Positions 50,721-60,326 of a stretch of DNA of 64,000 nt are shown one piece after another. Below the pieces are notes generated by a model, which saw only the letters and a list, made by a program, of their open reading frames with translations, had not been told where the DNA came from and searched no databases. Every line of letters begins with the position of its first letter. The first letter of the stretch is position 1. Made by a program: the position numbers and the translations under genes. Source of the DNA: Desulfobacula sp. (GTDB taxonomy: Bacteria; Desulfobacterota; Desulfobacteria; Desulfobacterales; Desulfobacteraceae); NCBI RefSeq assembly GCF_030611305.1, contig NZ_JAUWQB010000002.1, positions 23,379 through 87,378 of the forward strand. The letters run 5' to 3'.

Positions 50721-51259
50721 TTTTTTCCTTTACTTGCCTTTAAATCCAAAAGATATTTATCTCTAACCTTTGATAAAAAGGAGAGCATACTTTGTGATGC
50801 GTAATCCGGATATGTCCACTCCAAAGTTTTAAAGCCCTCTTTTTTTGAATACATTAATGTCAGGTCTGCATAAATTCTGTGGCCAATATAAATTCTGTGG
50901 GAATATTCCTTTCCCGTAGCCAGAACAAACCGCGAGGAGACAAGATATCCCGGATCAATATTGACTGCCCGCTTCCCTGAAATTGCAAACCGGTTTTCAA
51001 TTTCATTGGTCTTCTCTTTAATCCGGGCAAGCTCATCCTGGGCAATCAGGTTTTTAAATGCAAACACCTTTCGAAACAAAGGAGACCCCATTTCCCTGTA
51101 ATAATAATTGGTGTAATCAAAATCAAGCCAGCGGCTGATAATATCCACAGGACCGCAAACTTCTTCCAGCAGGGAAAAAAACTTTTCAAGACATGCCTTG
51201 CTATTCATGAAACAGCTGACAACCAATTTTGCAGGATCTGGATTTTTCGGAATACTCAT
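50717..51259 (-). CDS. DUF4416 family protein
   Basis: 180 residues, all within a DUF4416 domain: PDPAKLVVSCFMNSKACLEK, GPVDIISRWLDFDYTNYYYREMG and YAYSHRIYIGHRIYADLTL-like stretch, finally FKTLEWTYPDYAS. Found in deltaproteobacteria next to yicC; function unknown. Its end overlaps the yicC start by 4 bases. Confidence 0.8.
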   Translation of the reverse strand: MSIPKNPDPAKLVVSCFMNSKACLEKFFSLLEEVCGPVDIISRWLDFDYTNYYYREMGSPLFRKVFAFKNLIAQDELARIKEKTNEIENRFAISGKRAVNIDPGYLVSSRFVLATGKEYSHRIYIGHRIYADLTLMYSKKEGFKTLEWTYPDYASQSMLSFLSKVRDKYLLDLKASKGKK

Positions 51260-51262
51260 CGG

Positions 51263-51430
51263 TTAAAGCGGCTTTGCCTCATCAATCAGCATGATGGGGA
51301 TATCATCTTTTATTTCATACAAAAGGGCGCACGCGTCACAGACAAGCCCGTCTTTTTTTATATTCAAATGAATCTCTCCCTTACATTTGGGGCAAACCAG
51401 TATTTCCAATAATTCTTCGGAAACTGCCAT
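51263..51430 (-). CDS. Trm112 family zinc-ribbon protein
   Basis: 55 residues, found from the sequence. It reads MAVSEELLEILVCPKCKGEI, followed by a CDAC knuckle and a hydrophobic end DDIPIMLIDEAKPL. The CPxCK...CxxC layout is that of Trm112/YcaR-like proteins. In many bacteria these sit beside lipid A genes, as here next to msbA. GGAG lies 6 bases upstream. Confidence 0.85.
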   Translation of the reverse strand: MAVSEELLEILVCPKCKGEIHLNIKKDGLVCDACALLYEIKDDIPIMLIDEAKPL

Positions 51431-51441
51431 TTTTATCTCCT

Positions 51442-53205
51442 TTAATTATTCGACCCTCTAACAGCCTGCATGGTCTGAAGTTTAAAATAGTCTCCTTTTT
51501 CAGCCATTAACTCATCATGAGTTCCTTCTTCTTTTATGGATCCGTTTTTCAACAAAATGATCCGGGAGGCATAACCAATTGTGGACAGCCTGTGAGCGAT
51601 TACAAAGGATGTTCTGCCTTTCATCAGATTTTCCAACGCCTTTTGGACCACCCTTTCAGCTTGTGAATCCAATGCAGAGGTTGCTTCATCCAGTATCAGA
51701 ATCGGTGCATCCTTGATCAGGGCCCTTGCAATACAGAGCCGCTGTTTTTCTCCCCCTGAAAGCCTGGAACCCAGCTCACCAATGATGGTATCAAATCCTT
51801 TGGGAAACCCTTGTATAAAATCATAGGCATAGGCTGCCTTTGCCGCGTTTTCTATCTCAAGATCCGTGGCATCCATTTTGCCGTACCGGATATTTTCTTT
51901 CACAGATTCATTAAACAGGATCGGTTCCTGGGTCACAATGGAAATATGATCCCTCAAGGACATGATCGAAAGATCTTTAACATCTTTTCCACCGACCAAC
52001 ACCCGACCCTCGGTGACATCATACAGCCGGGGCACAAGGTTGACAAGACTGGTTTTCCCTCCCCCGCTCATCCCCACAAGGGCCAGAACTTCACCGGGTG
52101 CCACCTTCAGGTTGATATCCTTTAATGCCGGCGCCTCATTATCGTTATAGGAAAAACTGACATGATCGAATTCAACATCAAAAATGCTTCCTTTAAGAAT
52201 TTCAGGCTTTTCCTTTTCTATAATAGCAGACTCTTCTTCCAGAACATCAAATATCCTTGTGGCTGCTGCCACCCCTTCCTGGATAGTGTTATTCAGCCCG
52301 GACAGTTTTTTCACCGGATCATAGAGCATCATCACGGCGGTGAGAAACGAGAAAAAGGTGCCTGGCGTTGATGTTCCGTTAATCACTCGAAGGCCACCAA
52401 ACCAGATAATAAACGCAATACCAAGTCCGCCTAAAAACTCCATGACAGGAGAAGACAGAGCCCTGGCAACAACTTTTTTCATTTCAAGGCTGAAAAGTAT
52501 TTTTGTCTTTTCTTTGAATCGTTCCTTTTCAAAAACCTGCAGGTTAAAAATCTTAATGATCTTGCTGCCGGTAAAAGTTTCATGCAGAAATGAATTCAAA
52601 TCCGCCATGGTTTCCTGGGTTCCCGTAGAAAATTTTCTAACCCGCCTGCCAAACAGGACAATGGGATAAAACGCCAGGGGAAGGACAACAAACGCGCCCA
52701 AAGCCAGTTGCCAGTCCCGGTAAAAAATAACAAATAAAAAAGCGATCACTGAAAAAGAATCCCTGAACACATTAATCACTGCCGTTGAAACCATGCCTTT
52801 AACGATGTTCACATCATTTGTGATACGGGACATTAACGCCCCTGTTTTTTCTTTGTGGATAAAGGAAATGGGAAGATCGGTAATCTTTTCATACAAAGAT
52901 TCCCTGAAAAACCGGATAATCTTTTCCCCGATATAATTCATCAAATATTCAGACCCATATGAGCCCGTGCCCTTTAAGAAAAAAATAAGGATGGCAATGC
53001 CGGGAATTAATAACAGCATATCCTTGTTCTGATTGATAAAGATGTCGTCCATGACCGGCTTGACCATCAGAGCCATGGCACCGTTTGCAGCCGCTACAAC
53101 AACCATGCAGGAGGCAGCCAGCAAAAGTCTGGGCCAGTATTTAGAAACTTGGGAGATGATCTTTTTGCGCCGTAATTTGGATAGTTTCGGGTTTTTCTTT
53201 TCCAT
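51442..53205 (-). CDS. msbA: Lipid A export ABC transporter MsbA
   Basis: 587 residues from the ATG following AAGG (an upstream frame adds 24 residues that do not look real). Six membrane segments in residues 20-310 are followed by a nucleotide-binding domain: Walker A GMSGGGKTS, Q loop ISIVTQEPILF, signature LSGGEKQRLCIARAL, Walker B ILILDEATSALD and switch IAHRLST. MsbA flips lipid A-core across the inner membrane. It is divergent from the Kdo transferase waaA. Confidence 0.9.
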   Translation of the reverse strand: MEKKNPKLSKLRRKKIISQVSKYWPRLLLAASCMVVVAAANGAMALMVKPVMDDIFINQNKDMLLLIPGIAILIFFLKGTGSYGSEYLMNYIGEKIIRFFRESLYEKITDLPISFIHKEKTGALMSRITNDVNIVKGMVSTAVINVFRDSFSVIAFLFVIFYRDWQLALGAFVVLPLAFYPIVLFGRRVRKFSTGTQETMADLNSFLHETFTGSKIIKIFNLQVFEKERFKEKTKILFSLEMKKVVARALSSPVMEFLGGLGIAFIIWFGGLRVINGTSTPGTFFSFLTAVMMLYDPVKKLSGLNNTIQEGVAAATRIFDVLEEESAIIEKEKPEILKGSIFDVEFDHVSFSYNDNEAPALKDINLKVAPGEVLALVGMSGGGKTSLVNLVPRLYDVTEGRVLVGGKDVKDLSIMSLRDHISIVTQEPILFNESVKENIRYGKMDATDLEIENAAKAAYAYDFIQGFPKGFDTIIGELGSRLSGGEKQRLCIARALIKDAPILILDEATSALDSQAERVVQKALENLMKGRTSFVIAHRLSTIGYASRIILLKNGSIKEEGTHDELMAEKGDYFKLQTMQAVRGSNN

Positions 53206-53252
53206 AAACCTTAATTTATTATACCAAGAGGTATTGTCAATATTTAAAAAAA

Positions 53253-54551
53253 ATGAGAGCATATATTCCCATGACAAAGAATGCCTTTATACTCAATTTT
53301 TTCAAACTTTACAATATGCTCTGGAAGATGAGTCTTCCTTTTCTTAAAAAAAACAGGCGGCTGAAATCGGAATTTCAAAAAAGAATCACTTCATTCCACC
53401 ACACAAAAGCCGATATATGGATTCAGGCGGCTTCTGCGGGCGAAGCTTACCTTGCTGTCACTATCCTTCAAACGCTTGAGCCAAAAATAAAAGCGAAAGT
53501 CTTAGTTACCTCCACAACATTTCAGGGGATTGATATTTTAAAAACCGGATTAACCGGAAACAATATCAGTAAATTTATTGATCTTAAGATAGAGTGGTTT
53601 CCTTTTGATATGCCTGTCACTATTAAGGAAGCTGTGAAAACCATCAATCCTTGCATCATGGTGCTGCTTGAAACAGAAATCTGGCCTGCCCTGTTCTACT
53701 ATCTAAAGCAGAACCAAAGTAAAATTTTTATCATAAACGCAAGACTTTCTAAAAAAAGTTTTAGCCATTATCTGAAAACAAAATTTTTATGGAAACACCT
53801 GGCACCGGATTATATTCTTGCAACTTCCAGGCAGGATGCCAAAAGATACCGGCAGATTTTTGAACAGGCAACGGTTAACACCATGTCGAATATCAAGTTT
53901 GAATCCATTGGGATGGACACTCCTGATTCCGATACACTGGAACAAATAAAAAAAATTATCCCCCAAACCTTACCGCTGACCATTCTGGCTTCTGTCAGAA
54001 GACAGGAAGAAAAAGAAGTTTTTCTTATATTAAAGAAAATTTTAAAAATGTTCCCAGGCCAGGTGGTGGCCGTATTTCCCAGGCATATGCACAGGGTCAA
54101 TACCTGGAAAAAACGCTTGACTTCCCAAAATTTAAACTTTCACTTAAGATCTGAGATAACCTCCTCCCCGGCCAGCCCGGGAATCATTTTATGGGATACC
54201 TTTGGAGAACTTAAAACCGCCTATGGTTTTGCTTCGGTTGTCTTTGTCGGTGGCAGTCTGAAACCAATGGGTGGGCAGAACTTCATTGAACCGGCCATTG
54301 AGGGTGCCGTCACTGTCACAGGTCCTTATTATGATGATTTTGTCTGGGTAAAAGATGACATCTTTAAAAAAGGAATCGTCATTAAAAAAAATAATTGGAA
54401 AACGGTAGCCGAAACAATCATTAAAGCCCTTGAAACCCCTGTCAACAGATCAGACCGCAAACGACTGGCCCGAGAATTTATCGAAATAAACCAGGGCGGC
54501 ACAGAGCAGGCCTGCAATAAAATTTTAAAAGCCTTTGACGGATATATGTGA
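53253..54551 (+). CDS. waaA: Kdo transferase WaaA (KdtA)
   Basis: 432 residues. It adds 3-deoxy-D-manno-octulosonate to lipid A precursors. Markers: DIWIQAASAGEAYLAVTIL with the catalytic Glu, LLETEIWPALFYYL, INARLSKKSF, and the donor-binding GGSLKPMGGQNFIEPAIEG. The start could also be the Met at 53271; no clear ribosome site decides. Function fits the neighbouring msbA. N-terminal helix anchors it to the inner membrane. Confidence 0.92.
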   Translation: MRAYIPMTKNAFILNFFKLYNMLWKMSLPFLKKNRRLKSEFQKRITSFHHTKADIWIQAASAGEAYLAVTILQTLEPKIKAKVLVTSTTFQGIDILKTGLTGNNISKFIDLKIEWFPFDMPVTIKEAVKTINPCIMVLLETEIWPALFYYLKQNQSKIFIINARLSKKSFSHYLKTKFLWKHLAPDYILATSRQDAKRYRQIFEQATVNTMSNIKFESIGMDTPDSDTLEQIKKIIPQTLPLTILASVRRQEEKEVFLILKKILKMFPGQVVAVFPRHMHRVNTWKKRLTSQNLNFHLRSEITSSPASPGIILWDTFGELKTAYGFASVVFVGGSLKPMGGQNFIEPAIEGAVTVTGPYYDDFVWVKDDIFKKGIVIKKNNWKTVAETIIKALETPVNRSDRKRLAREFIEINQGGTEQACNKILKAFDGYM

Positions 54552-54744
54552 TGGGTATATATTTAATATAATCAAACTGATAGTTCCACTCTTTTTACGT
54601 GTGACCTTCAGGTTAATTTGAATTCTTCTGTACCATTCAACTCTTTTGTTTCTACATCTCTTTTCAACCCTGAATTTTTTGTTTACCAGGCACCAGGGTA
54701 TTCATACGGTGCTATTTTATAATTCAAAAAGGAGGGAGGCAATT

Positions 54745-55362
54745 ATGGAAAATCATACCATGTACTATGACACGATTATCCGGTTAACAAATGCTATTTC
54801 TCAATGCAGGGACCCGGAAGACGTGGCCTTGCTTACAGCGGAAAGTGTTAAAACCGCATTCAACGCAAAAGGCTGCTCGGTATTCTTGGTTAACAGAGAA
54901 ACCCGTGAGTTGGGCCTTGTTGCATCATTCGGTTTGAGCTCTGAATATCTGGAAAAGGGGCCGATTCATTTCATGCAGACCATCAGGGAAGCAAAAGACG
55001 CCATCCCCATTGCCATTTATGATGTAACGGATGATCCTAGAATCGAATATCCTGAAGAGGCCAAAAAAGAAGGTATCTCATCTTTGTTAGGTGTTCCCAT
55101 TATCAGTCATAATAAAATCATCGGCGCGGTTCGTGTTTATACAGCAAGCCCCTGGGAGTTTTCCTTTAATGATATCACTCTTGCTCAGGCCGTTGCATTG
55201 ATATGCGGCATGGCCATGGATATGTGCAGGATGTACAAAGGCTATAAAACAAGTATTGAAATCCTTAAAAACATGAGAGGGAAAGATACCTATGGTTCAA
55301 GCAAATGGACGCCCCATGAAGGGGTTCCCAAAAGCGTTGACCCGTCAATCTGCGATTATTAA
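54745..55362 (+). CDS. GAF-domain protein
   Basis: 205 residues from the ATG behind GGAGGGAGG; a longer frame to 54646 lacks a ribosome site. One GAF domain fills residues 5-170 (IIRLTNAISQCRDPEDVALLTA, GCSVFLVNRETRELGLVAS, YPEEAKKEGISSLLGVPII, IIGAVRVYTASPWEF, FNDITLAQAVALICGMAMDM). No kinase or cyclase domain is fused, so it is a sensor-only module. It converges on gpsA with a 4-base overlap. Confidence 0.83.
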   Translation: MENHTMYYDTIIRLTNAISQCRDPEDVALLTAESVKTAFNAKGCSVFLVNRETRELGLVASFGLSSEYLEKGPIHFMQTIREAKDAIPIAIYDVTDDPRIEYPEEAKKEGISSLLGVPIISHNKIIGAVRVYTASPWEFSFNDITLAQAVALICGMAMDMCRMYKGYKTSIEILKNMRGKDTYGSSKWTPHEGVPKSVDPSICDY

Positions 55363-56408
55363 GAACTGAACCCGCTGACTCCGTCCAGTTCATGTTTTAA
55401 GGAACGGTTCATCAGACGTTTAACCGTCTCTTTAACAGAAAGGCCTTCAAAAAGGACAGAATAGACTTCATTGCAAATGGGAAGATCAACACCCAGTTTT
55501 TTTGACAGATTGTATACGGATTTTGTTGTTTTAACCCCTTCAGCAACCATTCTCATCTCGGAAATGATCTCATCGAGTTTTTTGCCTTCCCCGATCTGCT
55601 TTCCCACTGTATAGTTACGGCTTAAATCACCCGTACAGGTCAATAAAAGGTCTCCTACACCCGCAAGCCCCGCCAGGGTCAGAGGATCAGCCCCCAATCT
55701 TGTTCCCAGCCGGTTCATCTCGGTAAGACCCCGGGTAATCAGTGCGGCCCTTGAATTAAGGCCCATTTTCATACCATCACAAATACCGGCGGCAATGGCC
55801 AATACGTTTTTCATGGCACCGCCGATCTGAGTGCCGACAGGGTCATCATTGACATACACCCTGAAAGTCGAACAGGAAAATATTTTCTGAACAAATTCTG
55901 CTACATCCCGGCTGGTTGATGCGGCTGCAACAACTGTCGGTACTTTGTTGGCGACTTCCTTGGCAAAGCTTGGACCTGAAATTACCGCAATATTTTCTTT
56001 GGGAAGAAAATCAATTTTTTCTGCGAGAATCTGGGTCATGGTCATATGTGTTTTATTCTCAATCCCCTTGGAAGCTGTCACAACGATAGCCTCAGGGCTG
56101 ATGTAATTTTTCATCTGTTCTGCCACATCCCTCATGCAGTGGGACGGAACCACAACAAGCACTAAATCTTTTTCTTTTACCACAACTTCAAGATCATTGG
56201 TTGGAATAATATTATCCGGCAGTTTTATATTGGGAAGAAAAATCTTGTTTTCTCTGTCCGTTTCAATCTGTTCTTTTACTTCCTTCTCAAACACCCAGAG
56301 ATCCAGAACGAATCCCTTCTCTGCAAGCAATTTAGCAAGGGCGGTTCCCCAGGCGCCTGCACCGACAACCCCTATCCGGGTTCTTACTATGTCAATCCTC
56401 CTGCTCAT
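55359..56408 (-). CDS. gpsA: Glycerol-3-phosphate dehydrogenase [NAD(P)+] GpsA
   Basis: 349 residues. N-terminal dinucleotide site IGVVGAGAWGTALAKLLAEKG, AVISGPSFAKEVA, catalytic Lys in QIGGAMKNVLAIAAG, and LAGVGDLLLTCTGDLSRNY. It reduces dihydroxyacetone phosphate to sn-glycerol-3-phosphate for phospholipids. Its ATG overlaps the stop codon of a 52-residue gene (ATGA), so the two are coupled. Confidence 0.94.
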   Translation of the reverse strand: MSRRIDIVRTRIGVVGAGAWGTALAKLLAEKGFVLDLWVFEKEVKEQIETDRENKIFLPNIKLPDNIIPTNDLEVVVKEKDLVLVVVPSHCMRDVAEQMKNYISPEAIVVTASKGIENKTHMTMTQILAEKIDFLPKENIAVISGPSFAKEVANKVPTVVAAASTSRDVAEFVQKIFSCSTFRVYVNDDPVGTQIGGAMKNVLAIAAGICDGMKMGLNSRAALITRGLTEMNRLGTRLGADPLTLAGLAGVGDLLLTCTGDLSRNYTVGKQIGEGKKLDEIISEMRMVAEGVKTTKSVYNLSKKLGVDLPICNEVYSVLFEGLSVKETVKRLMNRSLKHELDGVSGFSS

Positions 56409-56563
56409 ACGTCAAACTTCCCTTTCAGATCTGACAAGATCCTGACATTAAAGACAATCCAATTGAGCACAAATGCCTGTTTATACACTAGCTCAGAATC
56501 AGGATCAACTTTATTCTGCCATATCAACTCGCCACATTCTTTTAATAAATCATGTTCGGCCAT
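56405..56563 (-). CDS. Small conserved-looking protein coupled to gpsA
   Basis: 52 residues (MAEHDLLKECGELIWQNKVD, then VYKQAFVLNWIVFNVRILSD). Its stop codon overlaps the gpsA start, and its own ATG overlaps the stop of the upstream 159-residue gene (TGATG), so three genes form a tight unit. The helical, Trp-containing sequence is protein-like; no family recognised. Confidence 0.6.
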   Translation of the reverse strand: MAEHDLLKECGELIWQNKVDPDSELVYKQAFVLNWIVFNVRILSDLKGKFDV

Positions 56564-57042
56564 CAGTTTTTTTCTCCTGAATCCGTATCATAAAATACGT
56601 CCAGTTTTTCCCGGGTGGTCAGATAATTGTCAATATCTTTTAAAATTTCAGGGTTGCACTGAGAAAAAAGAATAGACCCGTCTTTTTTCCCGAACCGCAA
56701 TCTTTGAAGCAATATTTTTTCAAGGGTTTCATCTTTAAAGAAAAACAAAAAATCCTTTCCGGTTCTATCATGGCAGATCCAAAAATCTGATAGCACCAGA
56801 TCTTTCTCCATCTCAAAAATTTTTCTTGATTTCAGTTCAAAGACCTTATCAGACTCACACACCCTGATTGTCCTGATGGTTTTTCGCTTATTGACCTTTT
56901 TTAACACCTCTTCTTTTAAAAGGCCAATTTTGAACTCTTTATATCCTTGCCGGGTATAGGAATAGATGCCGGACGGATGCACGGCCACCATTTCTATTAA
57001 AAAAGCAAAAAATATAAGACCGACACCCAAAGATACCTGCAA
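56563..57042 (-). CDS. Hypothetical protein with N-terminal membrane helix
   Basis: 159 residues, start taken at TTG 57042 because an in-frame TAG precedes and no ATG is found. A membrane helix (LGVGLIFFAFLIEMVAV) is followed by a soluble domain with FKIGLLKEEVLKKVNKRKTIRTIRV and LVLSDFWICHDRTGKDFLFF. Unknown family; operon with the 52-residue gene and gpsA suggests a lipid or envelope role. The start is uncertain. Confidence 0.5.
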   Translation of the reverse strand: MQVSLGVGLIFFAFLIEMVAVHPSGIYSYTRQGYKEFKIGLLKEEVLKKVNKRKTIRTIRVCESDKVFELKSRKIFEMEKDLVLSDFWICHDRTGKDFLFFFKDETLEKILLQRLRFGKKDGSILFSQCNPEILKDIDNYLTTREKLDVFYDTDSGEKN

Positions 57043-57178
57043 CCTTCTCTGTTTTGCTTTCCTTCTTGTAGCTGTCGTATGTTCGATAGTCTAAAGCCCT
57101 TTCATGGAAGGAAGGATCACAGCCATCAGATTTTTTATGCGTTTCATTTCACTTTCCTTTTCAATTCACTTTTAGAAG

Positions 57179-59332
57179 CTATAGTTTGTACTTTTCTTTA
57201 GAATTCACAACTAGTGTTTTATATTTCCCTGATATCCAGTTTTCAAGATCCGAGCAGTACCATTTTGAGAACCTGCGGTCAGACGGTCCGCCTGCCATAT
57301 TGGTATTTATTTCATCTGTAGAAAGATCAACAACCATCCTGAATCCCGGAGCAAAAGTGGTTTGTCTGCCTGCACTTTCGAAAATCTGTCCCTGATGTGG
57401 TGTAGAAAGTCCTCCAATAATGGTGATCGGCCCGCGGTCAAACCCGAGAAATTTGGGGAGTTTCCCATCAAAAAGAATATTTTTCATTATGACTTTCCTT
57501 GTATTTCCCCATTTTTCAGGTTGAGCTTTCAATGCCTTTTCAGCAGCCTTCTGATAAATCTCCTCTCTTGTGCGGGTGCCGAACCATACTGAGGTTTCAG
57601 AAAGAAGTATCCGGTCAAAATTTATATAAAAATCATTAAATATTCCGGTCTGCTTGTCAATATGGTCAACTGCATCTGTGCCAAACCCGTTTTTACCGAA
57701 AACTTCCAGGTAAAGGGCTTTATAAACCCTGTCAAAAAGAAATGCGCCTTCAGAATCAGCCGAGTATTCAAAATTCCAGTTCTTGAGTAGTCTTCCCTGG
57801 GATGTGTCCGGAAGAAGAGGAGCAAGAATCTTCATGAATAATGCCGCCTGTGTTGAATATACATCATAATGTATTTTGTACATATCCTCACGCGTGATGT
57901 CATTATTTTCTGAAAGGAGTTTGCCTATCCGGTCTGCGCGGTAAGGTCCCATACCGACATTAATGGGGTCAACCTTTCCGTATTCGTTAAGGTTCTGATT
58001 GGTTGTAACAAAAAAGCCACATTCGGGATTATAGCATCGCGGCAGGTCTTGAGGACTTTCAAACCCCTGCCAGTCATTTTTTTCTTCCCACCCGGGCAAG
58101 GGAACAAATCCTGTAACCCCTTCCCTTCTTTTCGGCATCAGGCCGGACATCTGGTAACCGATATTTCCGTTTTTGTCTGCAAGGATCCAATTCCAGGATG
58201 TCTCTATACGGCCGAAAAGATCCATTCCCTGTGTAACTGTTTTTGCATCAAACATTTTAATAAGGCTGTCAAGCGTAACAGCACCTGAAAAAGCAGAGGC
58301 CCAGGAAGTGGTAATATAATACCCTTCCTTGTTCGGATTTCCTTCAAGAATACCGTGCTTGTTTTCGTAAAAAACCACTTTAACAGGATTTTTTTTCTTT
58401 CTTTTTATTATTTCTTCCCTTTTGGTAAAATTGATCCAAATATCCGGCTCCCGAAAATACTTACCATCTTTACATTTTTCAACCCATGAATCCGTACTAT
58501 CCATGAATGTATACGTGACACTCCATGCAAGGTCAGGATTTCGACCGGTAAGAAGGCCCGGCGCTCCGGGCATGGTTCCGCCCATTGCATATCTGTCTTT
58601 TATTTTTAGTACCATTTCATACCAGACATTCGGAAGCCTGTTTACTTCCAGATGAACATCATTTGACAGAATCGGCTTTCCGGAAGCTGTTTTTTCCCCT
58701 GAGACTGCCCAGTTATTGGATGCCATCATCAATGGCATAGCAATATTCCAGAGAGATACTGGAGAAACAAGTCGTTCGGCAAGTTTTATCTTCTTTATAA
58801 GATCAATATCAAATCCACCAAGGATTCCCGGAAAAAGCTCGTTCAATCTTTCTTCATCCATGCCTGCCTGGACAAACTCGATTAAGAGTCTTTCCATCTC
58901 ACCCTGGGATTGTGAAAGGGTAAGGTAGCCTATCATCCGTGAAATAAGAATGGAATTTTCAATGCGCCAGGGTTCAGGTTTAAACCCCAAAAGTTTGCAT
59001 TCCCAGGGAATTTTTTGAGCAAACGCCCTGTTCACCCCTGCGCAGTATGCATCATTTATCTCTTTTGCTTCAGGAGAGAATTTTTCGATTTGTGAAGAAA
59101 TTGAACCGGTCCAGTTCATTCTCCTGAAAAATTTGTCAATTTCAAGCATTTCATCGCTGGAATCAAGGAATTCAGATGCTCTCCCCTGTCCCAAAATACG
59201 CATTAAAAGCATCTGCATTCCCCTGTCTTTTCCATGGGCATATCCCATCAGACCAAAGGCTTCTATCTTGTCTTTCCCCTCAACGTGGCAGACGCCGTGT
59301 TTATCTCTCCATATTTTATCGATAGTGCTCAT
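57179..59332 (-). CDS. Penicillin acylase family Ntn-hydrolase
   Basis: 717 residues. The chain begins STIDKIWRDKHGVCHVEGKD and has no signal peptide, unlike most family members, so it may stay in the cytoplasm. An internal spacer ends at MMASNNWAVSG: Ser near 205 would become the N-terminal nucleophile after self-cleavage. Other marks: PILSNDVHLEVNRLPNVWYE, GGTMPGAPGLLTGRNPDLAWSVTYT and the C-terminal GGLSTPHQGQIFESAGRQTTF. It should hydrolyse N-acyl amides. It is 24 bases downstream of the IclR gene on the same strand. Substrate unknown. Confidence 0.85.
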   Translation of the reverse strand: MSTIDKIWRDKHGVCHVEGKDKIEAFGLMGYAHGKDRGMQMLLMRILGQGRASEFLDSSDEMLEIDKFFRRMNWTGSISSQIEKFSPEAKEINDAYCAGVNRAFAQKIPWECKLLGFKPEPWRIENSILISRMIGYLTLSQSQGEMERLLIEFVQAGMDEERLNELFPGILGGFDIDLIKKIKLAERLVSPVSLWNIAMPLMMASNNWAVSGEKTASGKPILSNDVHLEVNRLPNVWYEMVLKIKDRYAMGGTMPGAPGLLTGRNPDLAWSVTYTFMDSTDSWVEKCKDGKYFREPDIWINFTKREEIIKRKKKNPVKVVFYENKHGILEGNPNKEGYYITTSWASAFSGAVTLDSLIKMFDAKTVTQGMDLFGRIETSWNWILADKNGNIGYQMSGLMPKRREGVTGFVPLPGWEEKNDWQGFESPQDLPRCYNPECGFFVTTNQNLNEYGKVDPINVGMGPYRADRIGKLLSENNDITREDMYKIHYDVYSTQAALFMKILAPLLPDTSQGRLLKNWNFEYSADSEGAFLFDRVYKALYLEVFGKNGFGTDAVDHIDKQTGIFNDFYINFDRILLSETSVWFGTRTREEIYQKAAEKALKAQPEKWGNTRKVIMKNILFDGKLPKFLGFDRGPITIIGGLSTPHQGQIFESAGRQTTFAPGFRMVVDLSTDEINTNMAGGPSDRRFSKWYCSDLENWISGKYKTLVVNSKEKYKL

Positions 59333-59356
59333 ATCTTCTCCTGATTTTAAAAAAAA

Positions 59357-60112
59357 TTACGCCTTGTTCCTGACATCAATTAAGCGGTCTATCAAACTAT
59401 TTTCAAACCCTTGTTTCTGAGCCCTTGAAAGGGGATAAGACACACCAAAAGATGCTTCAACAATGCCTTTTGTATTAAATATCGGTATGGCCATGGTTTT
59501 TAACCCGATGGTCAGTTCCTGGTCTGTTACTGCATACCCTCTCTCCCTGGTTTTTTGTAATTCAGTCAGGAATGAATCTTTTTCAGTGATGGTCATAGGG
59601 GTAAGCTGTTGGAAATCAAGCTGTCCTGCTATTTTTTTTTGTTCTTTAATATCCATAAATGCAACAATGGCCTTACCCATGGCAGTCGCATGCAGCGGCA
59701 ATCTTGATCCGGTTCCCAGATCCAGATTTATGACATTAGAAGAGCGAATTCTTTTCAGTGCAACGATTTCATTTCCTTCCAGTATCGAACAATGGGTGGT
59801 CACATCCAGATCATTTCGAATGGCTTTCATATAGGGTAACAATCGCTGTTTAATTCCCATGGAATTGATGACCCAGGCCCCGAGTCGCAACACCTTGGGT
59901 GTAAGTTGAAAAGTCTTGGTGGTCTCATCTTTTATCATAAAACCCATCTTTGTAAAGGTATGAAGATATCGTCTGGCAGTGGGCAGGTTCATATCATTTG
60001 CTCTTGCCATTTCGGTCAGACTCCAGACCCTTTGGTTTTCTTTAAAACACATCAGCAACTTCAGCCCTTTTGCCAGTGAATTAACAAACTCCCGGTCTAA
60101 GTTTTTGCTCAT
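59357..60112 (-). CDS. IclR family transcriptional regulator
   Basis: 251 residues. N-terminal winged helix (SLAKGLKLLMCFKENQRVWSL to NLPTARRYLHTFTKMGF), then the effector-binding domain (MKAIRNDLDVTTHCSILEGN, LHATAMGKAIVAFMD, ERGYAVTDQELTIGLKTMAIPIFN). It probably represses or activates the divergent Na+-pump genes and the hydrolase gene behind it. Operator candidates lie in the intergenic region. Confidence 0.9.
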   Translation of the reverse strand: MSKNLDREFVNSLAKGLKLLMCFKENQRVWSLTEMARANDMNLPTARRYLHTFTKMGFMIKDETTKTFQLTPKVLRLGAWVINSMGIKQRLLPYMKAIRNDLDVTTHCSILEGNEIVALKRIRSSNVINLDLGTGSRLPLHATAMGKAIVAFMDIKEQKKIAGQLDFQQLTPMTITEKDSFLTELQKTRERGYAVTDQELTIGLKTMAIPIFNTKGIVEASFGVSYPLSRAQKQGFENSLIDRLIDVRNKA

Positions 60113-60184
60113 TTCTTTCTTTTCTCCTTTTACTCTCTCGACATAATGCTATTCTGAAAATATCTTTGGGATAACAATATAAGA

Positions 60185-60199
60185 TTACGCATAGCGTAA
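60185..60199. promoter_or_regulatory. Perfect palindromic operator (IclR site 1)
   Basis: TTACGC-ATA-GCGTAA, a perfect inverted repeat with a 3-base centre, in the gap between iclR and the OadG-like gene. The same core ACGCATAGC recurs in site 2. Confidence 0.6.
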
Positions 60200-60228
60200 C
60201 AAAAAGTAAAGCTTTTTTTAAAAAAGAC

Positions 60229-60257
60229 TTGACCTCACAGGGATGGAATTGTTATTT
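60229..60257 (+). promoter_or_regulatory. Putative promoter of the Na+-pump operon
   Basis: TTGACC (60229-60234) with TTATTT at 17 bases (60252-60257), lying between the two operator candidates. Confidence 0.35.
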
Positions 60258-60268
60258 TAAAAAACATT

Positions 60269-60299
60269 ATGCATTATTTAATTACGCATAGCATAATAA
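60269..60299. promoter_or_regulatory. Operator-like sequence shared with 5085-5115 (IclR site 2)
   Basis: Contains ATGCATTAT and the near-palindrome TTACGCATAGCATAA (60282-60296), a variant of site 1. It matches the sequence at 5085-5115 in 24 of 31 positions. It lies about 30 bases before the OadG-like start codon. Confidence 0.55.
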
Positions 60300-60326
60300 T
60301 ATATGAAATTAAAAGGAGAGTTTCAA